NCBI RefSeq assembly: GCF_033954455.1
Contig: NZ_CP121473.1
Span: 3,086,501-3,150,500, forward strand
Length of the DNA stretch: 64,000 bases
Reading direction: 5' to 3'
Source of the DNA: Thiorhodovibrio litoralis
GTDB lineage: Bacteria > Pseudomonadota > Gammaproteobacteria > Chromatiales > Chromatiaceae
Shown: positions 54,997 through 64,000 of the stretch, piece by piece
How positions within the stretch are numbered: the first letter of the stretch is position 1
How the letters are laid out: every line of letters starts with the position of its first letter
The notes under the pieces: model-generated
The model's input: only the letters and a program-made list of their open reading frames with translations
The model's database searches: none
What the model was told of the DNA's origin: nothing
Translations under genes and position numbers: made by a program

Positions 54997-56286
54997 GTGA
55001 CCGTGACAGAACACTCTGCCCGAGAGCCACTCACTGGCAAGGCTCAAGCCATCAAGATTCCGACGTTAAAAGCGCCAAATAGCGCCCGCTCCGGTATCAG
55101 CTCCCGCATGAGCCCCGGCAAGAACCCTAGCATCCTGCCGGGCATGCGGCCTGTTATCCACCGGTCCAACATTGGCGCCCACCGCCCAAGCGCCGCGGGA
55201 AGCATCCGCCGCTCCGCACTGCTCGCCACGCTGCCGCTGGCCATGGCGACACTCAGCGGCTGCGGCTCGACGCCCGGGCGAAATACCGACATGCTCGCGG
55301 ACCAGCCGCGCTCAGTATCGGCGCGCGAATACGGCTTTGTTCGCCCCGCCATCGATCCTCAATCCCTGGCGCGCAATCACAGCGGACGCGCCGCGCGAGG
55401 TGATGCAGTTGCATCCCTCGCCATCTCCGGCAACCCCTGGCAGCGCATCAGCGGCGGCCGCAGTCTGAATATCCCGGCGAATCCGCGCGTAGCCAAAAGC
55501 CTGGAGCAGCTAGCCAGAAACAAAAACTACCTAAACGAGCTCGCCGCCCGCGCGCGCCCCTACCTCCACCTGATACTGACTGAGCTCGAGCGCAGCGGTC
55601 TGCCGACCGGGCTGGCACTACTGCCCGAGATCGAGAGCCGCTATAACCCGCGCGCCGTCTCACCCATGCGCGCCGCCGGCATGTGGCAGTTCATGCCCTA
55701 CACCGGCAAGGAAATGGGCCTGGAGCAGAATGCCTGGTACGACGGCCGTTACGACGTGATGGCATCGACTCGCGGTGCCGTGCGCTATCTGCGCGAGCTC
55801 AACCAAGACTTCGACGGCGACTGGGCGCTGACCCTTGCCGCCTACAATGCAGGCCCGGCGCGCGTGCGCGCCGCCCAGAAAGCAAATGAGCGCGCCGGCA
55901 AGCCGACTGACTACTGGTCACTCAACCTGCCAGGCGAGACCGAGGAATATGTGCCCAAGCTCCTCGCCGTCGCCAGCCTGGTGCAAAGCCCCCAGCGTTA
56001 CGGACAGCGGCTGCCGGCATTACCCGCGGGCTCGCCATTGGCCGTCGTCACGACCCAGGCGCCGGTTGACCTGGCACAAGCAGCCCGCGCCAGCGGCATC
56101 TCCGCCAGGACCCTGGCCAGGCTGAACCCCGCGCTCAAGAAAGGCCGCAATCGCGCTGGACAGACCGCCTATCTGCTGGTGCCGGTCGAGGCGGCCTCGC
56201 GCCTGAGCCAACACCTGAGCCAGGTCTCCAGTGGCACAGACAAGGCCTTGGCATCAACAAGACAAGCTCCGGGCGGCAGCTCCTGA
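54997..56286 (+). CDS. mltD: Membrane-bound lytic murein transglycosylase D
   Basis: Cleaves peptidoglycan glycan strands to 1,6-anhydro products. GTG 54997 is chosen because GGAGG lies 8 nt upstream (429 aa); ATG 54922 is also in frame. Lipoprotein signal (ALLATLPLAMATLSGC) occurs only after ~70 polar residues, so a later start is also possible. The SLT domain has the catalytic Glu in LLPEIESRYNPRAVSPMRAAGMWQFMP (E213) and LTLAAYNAGPARV. Only one LysM-like segment follows (~residues 350-395), fewer than the two or more common in MltD. Confidence 0.9.
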   Translation: MTVTEHSAREPLTGKAQAIKIPTLKAPNSARSGISSRMSPGKNPSILPGMRPVIHRSNIGAHRPSAAGSIRRSALLATLPLAMATLSGCGSTPGRNTDMLADQPRSVSAREYGFVRPAIDPQSLARNHSGRAARGDAVASLAISGNPWQRISGGRSLNIPANPRVAKSLEQLARNKNYLNELAARARPYLHLILTELERSGLPTGLALLPEIESRYNPRAVSPMRAAGMWQFMPYTGKEMGLEQNAWYDGRYDVMASTRGAVRYLRELNQDFDGDWALTLAAYNAGPARVRAAQKANERAGKPTDYWSLNLPGETEEYVPKLLAVASLVQSPQRYGQRLPALPAGSPLAVVTTQAPVDLAQAARASGISARTLARLNPALKKGRNRAGQTAYLLVPVEAASRLSQHLSQVSSGTDKALASTRQAPGGSS

Positions 56287-56379
56287 GCGCTTTTCTTAAT
56301 AACGCGTGGCTGGCCTCAGAAAACAAAAGTTTTTTTGATTTTACTGGACCTTTTCCCGAAACAGGTATAGCCTAACAAA

Positions 56380-56575
56380 TAAGGCGTCGCCTGCGATGCT
56401 CGATCACCGCCTGGGTATTTTCTTGAGCCTAATCATTACCCAGGGTGCATGATGCAAAGGCTGTTGTGCATGTCCGCCCCGAGGGGAAAGCCTGATGCCC
56501 AAGCGGACGCACCCACTTGAACCAACAGGTTCAAGAACAAAGGACGGTACCGGCACACGCGGGGGGCGCCGTTTT
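56380..56575 (+). ncRNA. ssrS: 6S RNA
   Basis: Regulatory RNA that mimics an open promoter and sequesters sigma-70 RNA polymerase. The conserved 3' hairpin TTGAACC-AACA-GGTTCAA (from 56517) followed by GGACGGTACCGGCA matches the E. coli 6S 3' region. GAGCC, GTCCGCCCCGAGGGGAAAGCC and the closing GC-rich ends (GGCG...CTGCG with CGCGG...CGCC) give the long rod with a central bubble. It lies directly upstream of the 5-formyl-THF cyclo-ligase, its conserved neighbour. A TATAGC -10-like box is at 56366-56371 and a T7 run at 56573. Ends are approximate. Confidence 0.85.
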
Positions 56576-56707
56576 TTTGCCCGACACTCTTGCGGCTAAT
56601 TCCCCTATCGCTCCAATCCCTCTCGCCCCAATCCCTCTCGGTCGATCTTAAGTTAGCCATTGTTCCAGGCTGATCGCAACCATGAGCGCCAGCAGCCTGT
56701 GCCAGCA

Positions 56708-57340
56708 ATGATTCCCTCCGTCGCGTCGCTTCGGCGCGAACTGCGCTCCAGGCGGCGATCGCTCAGCCCAAGCACTCAGCGTCAGCACGCGCAACGGGTT
56801 GCCGCGCGCATCCTGTCCCTGCCTGGAATCGCGAGGGCTCGGCGCATCGCGCTCTATGTCGCAGCCGATGGTGAACTCGATCCGACCCCGATCCGCAAGC
56901 GCCTCGCGCGCGCCGGCCTCCACTGGTATCTGCCGGTGATCACCTCATGTTCTCCGCCACGCTTGGCCTTTCATGCCGATCGCACGCCTCGGCGGCGACG
57001 CCCCAATGCCTTTGGCATTCCGGAACCTCCCCATCGCCGGCAGGCTGCGGTGAAGCTGTTGGCGCTCGACGTGGTTTTGCTACCACTGGTCGGATTCGAT
57101 GCCCACTGCCAACGCATCGGCATGGGGCTTGGTTTCTACGACCGCCGTTTTGGGGATATTCGTTCGCGCGTGCACTGGCACCGGCGCCCGCGCCTGATCG
57201 GTCTGGCTCACGAGTGCCAACGTCTGGAGTCCATCCACGCCAAACCCTGGGATGTCGCCCTCGATGCTGTGATCACCGAGGCGGGCCTCTATCGCTGTGG
57301 CGCGGATCAGGAACGCACAAACGCCAGAGTAGAATCTTAA
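56708..57340 (+). CDS. 5-formyltetrahydrofolate cyclo-ligase
   Basis: Converts 5-formyl-THF to 5,10-methenyl-THF with ATP (YgfA/Fau family); 210 aa from ATG 56708. Basic N-terminus (LRRELRSRRRSLSPSTQRQHAQRVAARI), VAADGELDP for substrate binding, LLPLVGFDAHCQRIGMGLGFYDRRF for ATP and the catalytic region, and AHECQRLESIHAKPWDVALDAVITE. It clears 5-formyl-THF, an inhibitor formed in part by glycine-linked SHMT chemistry. Located behind 6S RNA, as in many gammaproteobacteria. Confidence 0.92.
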   Translation: MIPSVASLRRELRSRRRSLSPSTQRQHAQRVAARILSLPGIARARRIALYVAADGELDPTPIRKRLARAGLHWYLPVITSCSPPRLAFHADRTPRRRRPNAFGIPEPPHRRQAAVKLLALDVVLLPLVGFDAHCQRIGMGLGFYDRRFGDIRSRVHWHRRPRLIGLAHECQRLESIHAKPWDVALDAVITEAGLYRCGADQERTNARVES

Positions 57341-57419
57341 TTATCCCTTAACTATCGTTGATAACTTCCTGTTATAAAATTTCTTGTTGCGGCAATCGTC
57401 TGAGTCGCTGTTGACGGGT

Positions 57420-57448
57420 TTGACCGAGTATTCGCAACCGCTTATACT
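57420..57448 (+). promoter_or_regulatory. Sigma-70-type promoter of the ATP synthase operon
   Basis: -35 TTGACC (57420-57425, 5 of 6), 17-bp spacer, -10 TATACT (57443-57448, 5 of 6). Predicted start near 57455, about 128 nt before atpI. Confidence 0.7.
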
Positions 57449-57582
57449 GCGCGGCTGTAACGACGGACCCGCATTCGCTTGCGCCATCCGGGATCAACCG
57501 TGGGCTTGGGCTTTACTGAGTTGCCCCGCCCCACCGACAGCGACCGGTTGCGAAAAACCGGTGATCAGAAAACGGTCTGAAA

Positions 57583-58940
<1,358 letters not shown>

Positions 58941-59013
58941 TTCGGCTCGTTTCTGATCCAGTTCGTTTCTGATGCGCGTCGCTCAGCCTTTTTCTTTCTG
59001 TTTCACTCTTTAA

Positions 59014-59271
<258 letters not shown>

Positions 59272-59328
59272 CGCGCCTCCGGCACCACTCGCCGGATACC
59301 TGTCACCCGTCTCTCCAGAGGCTTACGG

Positions 59329-59799
59329 ATGAATATCAATCTCACACTGATCCTCCAGATGATCTCCTTCACGGCTTTCGTCTGGTTTTGTATGACCTAT
59401 GTCTGGCCGCCCATCATTCACGCGCTCGACGACCGTAAAAAGCGCATCGCTGAAGGGCTGGCTGCCGCCGAGCGTGGTGCCAAAGAGCAGGAGCTCGGCC
59501 AACAGCGCGCGCTTGAGGTAATGCACAAAGCCAAAACCGATGCCGCCGAGATCGTCAACCAGGCACAGCGCCGCTACAACGATATCCTTGAGCAGGCCAA
59601 GCAAGACGCCGTTGCCGAAGGCAGCCGGCTGAAGCACGCGGCCGAGGCTGAAATCGAGCTGGAGACCAACCGCGCGCGCGAAGAACTGCGTGAACAGGTC
59701 GCCACACTCGCGATGGCCGCGGCTGAAAAAATCCTCCAGAAGGAAATCGACGCCAGCGCACACCGCGAACTGGTCGAGTCCTTCGCCAAGCAAATTTAA
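59329..59799 (+). CDS. atpF: ATP synthase F0 subunit b
   Basis: Peripheral stalk; 156 aa. One N-terminal membrane helix ([23 protein letters not shown]) followed by a long charged Ala/Glu/Lys coiled coil ([39 protein letters not shown]). Length matches E. coli AtpF. Confidence 0.96.
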   Translation: MNINLTLILQMISFTAFVWFCMTYVWPPIIHALDDRKKRIAEGLAAAERGAKEQELGQQRALEVMHKAKTDAAEIVNQAQRRYNDILEQAKQDAVAEGSRLKHAAEAEIELETNRAREELREQVATLAMAAAEKILQKEIDASAHRELVESFAKQI

Positions 59800-59808
59800 G
59801 GCGAGACC

Positions 59809-60363
59809 ATGGCCGGAGACTTCACGACGATCGCCCGCCCCTATGCCGAGGCTGCCTTTGCGTTGGCCAAGGCCGAGGATGCGCTCGAGCCCTGGTCGCA
59901 GGCGCTGATGACCTTGGGCGCCATTGCCGCTGACCCGCAGCTCGATACCGTCATCGGCAACCCGAATGTCGCGCGCGAGCAGCTCTGCGACTTGGTACTG
60001 GCCGTCGCCACTAGCGACTCCGGCGCCAACGCACTGCCAAGCGGCCCAGCCAATCTGGTGCGTCTGCTGGCAAACAATGATCGCCTCCCTGCCCTGCCGG
60101 AGATCGCGCGCATGTTCGATCTACGCAAGACGGCCGAGCAAGGGGTGCGCAAGGTCCTGGTCCGCAGCGCTTTCCCGCTCGACGATCAGGAACAGCAGGG
60201 TCTGATCACCTCATTGAAGGCCCACTTCGGCGCCGAGGTCGAGCTCAGCGTCGAGCAAGACGAGAACCTGATCGGCGGCGTGGAAATTCGCGCCGACGAC
60301 CTGGTCATCGACAGCTCGATCCGGGGCAAGCTGCAGCAGCTCTCAAACGAATTGCAATTCTGA
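59809..60363 (+). CDS. atpH: ATP synthase F1 subunit delta
   Basis: Links the peripheral stalk to the top of F1; 184 aa. [26 protein letters not shown] at the N-terminus and the C-terminal [35 protein letters not shown] are typical. 9 bp after atpF, 13 bp before atpA. Confidence 0.95.
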   Translation: MAGDFTTIARPYAEAAFALAKAEDALEPWSQALMTLGAIAADPQLDTVIGNPNVAREQLCDLVLAVATSDSGANALPSGPANLVRLLANNDRLPALPEIARMFDLRKTAEQGVRKVLVRSAFPLDDQEQQGLITSLKAHFGAEVELSVEQDENLIGGVEIRADDLVIDSSIRGKLQQLSNELQF

Positions 60364-60376
60364 ACGGAACACCGCC

Positions 60377-61918
60377 ATGCAACTGAATCCTGCCGAGATC
60401 AGTGATCTGATCAAACAGAAAATCGAGCAGTTCGACCTCAAGACCGAGGCGCGCGCCGAAGGCACCATCGTGAGCCTGACCGACGGCATTGTCCGCATTT
60501 ACGGACTGTCCGACGCTCAGTATTACGAAATGATTGAGTTCCCGAACAACACCTTCGGACTAGCGCTCAACCTCGAGCGCGACTCGGTCGGCGCCGTTAT
60601 CTTGGGCGACTACACCCACCTCTCTGAAGGCGACTGGGCACGCTGCACCGGACGCGTGCTGGAAGTCCCGGTCGGCGAAGGACTGCTCGGCCGTGTGGTC
60701 GACTCCCTCGGCGCCCCGGTCGACGGCAAGGGGCCGGTCGATTGTAGCGAGACCTCATCGATCGAGAAAATCGCCCCCGGCGTCATCCAGCGCCAGTCGG
60801 TCGATCAACCCCTGCCCACCGGTCTTAAGGCCATCGACGCCATGGTCCCGGTGGGTCGCGGCCAGCGCGAGCTAATCATCGGCGACCGCCAGACCGGCAA
60901 GACCGCGGTGGCCATTGATGCCATCATCAATCAGAAAAACACCGGCGTTAAATGTATCTATGTGGCCGTCGGCCAGAAGAACTCCTCGGTTGCAGGCGTG
61001 CAGCGCAAGCTCGAGGAATTCGGCGCCATGGACCACACCATCATCGTGCATGCCGGTGCCTCGGACTCGGCTGCGATGCAGTTCATTGCCCCCTACGCGG
61101 GCTGCGCCATGGGCGAGTACTTCCGCGACAAGGGCGAGGATGCGCTCATCATCTACGATGACCTGACCAAACAGGCCTGGGCCTATCGTCAGGTGTCCCT
61201 GCTGCTGCGCCGCCCGCCGGGCCGCGAAGCCTATCCGGGTGATGTGTTCTATCTGCACTCGCGTCTGCTTGAGCGCGCCGCGCGCGTCAACGCCGACTAT
61301 GTCGAGAAGCAAACCGGCGGTCGGGTGCGCGGCAAGACTGGCTCGCTCACCGCGCTGCCCATCATCGAGACCCAGGCGGGTGACGTCTCGGCCTTCGTCC
61401 CGACCAACGTCATTTCCATCACCGACGGGCAGATCTTCCTCGAAACCGATCTGTTCAACGCGGGTATCCGCCCGGCCATCAACGCCGGTCTGTCGGTTTC
61501 GCGTGTCGGTGGCGCAGCCCAGACTAAGATCATCAAAAAGCTCGGCGGCGGTATTCGTCTGGCACTGGCCCAGTATCGCGAGCTGGCGGCCTTCTCGCAG
61601 TTCGCCTCCGACCTCGACGAGACCACCCGCAAGCAGCTTGAACGCGGCGAGCGCGTGACCGAGCTGATGAAGCAGATGCAGTACTCACCGATGACCACGG
61701 GCGCCATGGCGGTGTCGCTGTTCGCGGCCAACGAGGGCTACCTCGATGACGTGGATGTCGGCAAAGTGGTGGCCTTCGAGCAGGCGCTGCAGGGCTACAT
61801 GAAAAGCTCGCACAAGAGTCTGATCGACAAGATCGACGAAACCGGCGACTACAGCGACGACATCAAGGAAGCCTTGCACCAAGCCATCAAGGACTTCAAG
61901 GCTAACAACACCTGGTAA
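60377..61918 (+). CDS. atpA: ATP synthase F1 subunit alpha
   Basis: Non-catalytic nucleotide-binding subunit; 513 aa as in E. coli. Walker A in [63 protein letters not shown] signature, arginine-finger region [15 protein letters not shown]. Intact. Confidence 0.98.
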   Translation: MQLNPAEISDLIKQKIEQFDLKTEARAEGTIVSLTDGIVRIYGLSDAQYYEMIEFPNNTFGLALNLERDSVGAVILGDYTHLSEGDWARCTGRVLEVPVGEGLLGRVVDSLGAPVDGKGPVDCSETSSIEKIAPGVIQRQSVDQPLPTGLKAIDAMVPVGRGQRELIIGDRQTGKTAVAIDAIINQKNTGVKCIYVAVGQKNSSVAGVQRKLEEFGAMDHTIIVHAGASDSAAMQFIAPYAGCAMGEYFRDKGEDALIIYDDLTKQAWAYRQVSLLLRRPPGREAYPGDVFYLHSRLLERAARVNADYVEKQTGGRVRGKTGSLTALPIIETQAGDVSAFVPTNVISITDGQIFLETDLFNAGIRPAINAGLSVSRVGGAAQTKIIKKLGGGIRLALAQYRELAAFSQFASDLDETTRKQLERGERVTELMKQMQYSPMTTGAMAVSLFAANEGYLDDVDVGKVVAFEQALQGYMKSSHKSLIDKIDETGDYSDDIKEALHQAIKDFKANNTW

Positions 61919-62062
61919 GCGCGGGTAGCGCGCGGCCTCGCTCTCCCTCAGGCGCGCCGAGCGCCTAGGGGGATGCAACAGCTGCGGCTTGCCCAGCGCT
62001 CACGAGCCCATGCGCACCCCAGGGGTGCCATCGATTAACCAGGAACGCATCAGGAACTCCTC

Positions 62063-62932
62063 ATGGCTGGCGCTAAAGAAATTCGCACCAAGATCACGAG
62101 CATCAAAAGCACCCAGAAGATCACGGGCGCGATGGAGATGGTCGCCGCATCCAAGATGCGCAAGGCGCAGGAACGGATGCAGGCAACCCGTCCCTATGCG
62201 GAAAAAATGATTCAAGTTATCCGCCATCTGGCCAAGGCTTCGCCCGAGTATCGTCACAGCTTCATGTCGCAAGAACGCGAGGTAAAGCGAGTCGGCTATA
62301 TTGTCGTCTCATCCGACCGCGGTCTGTGCGGTGGCCTGAACACCAATCTGTTCAGAATGCTGGTCAAGGAATTCAAACAAAAGCGCAGCGACGGCATCGA
62401 CATTACGTTTTGTACCATCGGCACCAAGGCGCTTGGTTTTTTCAAACGTTTTGGCGGCGAAGTGAAAGCGCAGGCATCGCAACTTGGCGACAAGCCCCGC
62501 ATCGCCGACATCATCGGCCCGGTCAAGGTCATGCTCGACGCCTTCGAGAGTGGCGAGGTCGATGCGGTCTACATCGCCTATAACGACTTCGTCAACACCA
62601 TGACCCAGAAGCCGACGCTGCGCCAGCTGGTACCCATTCTCCCCGAGGATGATCAGCCGGCCGCCTCCGGCCCGGTATGGGATTACATCTACGAGCCCGA
62701 CGCCCGCCTGGTGCTCGACAACCTGCTCGCCCGCTATATCGAATCGCTGGTCTATCAGGGTGTGGTCGAGAACGGCGCCTGCGAACAGGCTGCCCGTATG
62801 GTGGCGATGAAATCCGCCTCCGACAACGCCGGCAGCCTGATCGACGAACTGCAACTGGTCTACAACAAGGCGCGCCAGGCCGCGATCACCCAGGAAATTT
62901 CCGAGATCGTCAGCGGAGCTGCGGCTGTCTAG
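62063..62932 (+). CDS. atpG: ATP synthase F1 subunit gamma
   Basis: Central rotor shaft; 289 aa. N-terminal [39 protein letters not shown] and the C-terminal helix [47 protein letters not shown] are the paired coiled-coil ends. 144 bp separate it from atpA, more than the other spacings in this operon. Confidence 0.97.
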   Translation: MAGAKEIRTKITSIKSTQKITGAMEMVAASKMRKAQERMQATRPYAEKMIQVIRHLAKASPEYRHSFMSQEREVKRVGYIVVSSDRGLCGGLNTNLFRMLVKEFKQKRSDGIDITFCTIGTKALGFFKRFGGEVKAQASQLGDKPRIADIIGPVKVMLDAFESGEVDAVYIAYNDFVNTMTQKPTLRQLVPILPEDDQPAASGPVWDYIYEPDARLVLDNLLARYIESLVYQGVVENGACEQAARMVAMKSASDNAGSLIDELQLVYNKARQAAITQEISEIVSGAAAV

Positions 62933-62974
62933 CTGCCCTAACCCTGACGTGCGTCACCGTTTTTCAGAATTTAA

Positions 62975-64000
<1,026 letters not shown>

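Overview
The window reads as chromosomal DNA of a GC-rich gammaproteobacterium, most likely a purple sulfur bacterium (Chromatiaceae). The best single marker is a Gly/Tyr-rich secreted protein at 48503-48901 that matches the sulfur globule structural proteins of that family. Gene order around it is gammaproteobacterial: lptD-surA-pdxA, apaG-apaH, dapA-bamC with divergent gcvR-bcp, dapF-DUF484-xerC, rnhA-dnaQ, 6S RNA beside the 5-formyl-THF cyclo-ligase, and an atpIBEFHAGD operon. No tRNA, rRNA, CRISPR array, prophage or defence island was recognised.

Layout. 1-8.5 kb: a PilZ protein cut by the left edge, a CusBA-type Cu/Ag efflux pair, a membrane-anchored Ser/Thr kinase and a coupled membrane protein/MFS pair. 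8.6-14 kb: TPR protein, small membrane protein, lptM-lysA, a beta-hydroxyacid dehydrogenase, aroE and hemB. 14-22.6 kb: lptD-surA-pdxA, then an inverted Gfo/Idh/MocA dehydrogenase and a small ORF where rsmA usually lies, then apaG-apaH and folA-rsfS. 22.6-28.4 kb: the glycine cleavage genes gcvT-gcvH-gcvPA-gcvPB behind a tandem glycine riboswitch whose second aptamer is greatly enlarged. 28.5-33.7 kb: dgkA, moaB-moeA-moaD, dapF-DUF484-xerC. 33.8-37 kb: an OmpA-like lipoprotein and a DUF2878/DUF1295/lipocalin set. 37-47.9 kb: cydDC, bamC-dapA, gcvR, bcp, a PIN-PhoH protein, an RRM protein and an RhlE-like helicase. 48-54.7 kb: the sulfur globule gene with clear promoter and terminator, an FNR regulator with an FNR box at its own start, nhaD, an IS630-family element, then dnaQ, rnhA and a methyltransferase. 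54.9-64 kb: mltD, 6S RNA, 5-formyl-THF cyclo-ligase and the ATP synthase operon, with atpD cut by the right edge.

Themes. One-carbon and glycine metabolism recurs (gcvTHP, gcvR, folA, cyclo-ligase), as do envelope assembly (lptD, surA, bamC, lptM, mltD, dgkA), lysine/meso-DAP synthesis (lysA, dapF, dapA) and redox/energy functions (cydDC, FNR, ATP synthase, sulfur storage).

The least ordinary features are structural. They are the enlarged glycine riboswitch, a family of about 105-bp palindromic intergenic elements (two intact copies, plus a third that an IS630 element split at a TA), the A8 frameshift site of that IS, the displaced rsmA, and several genes carrying low-complexity inserts or tails. 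I found no convincing undescribed multi-gene system.
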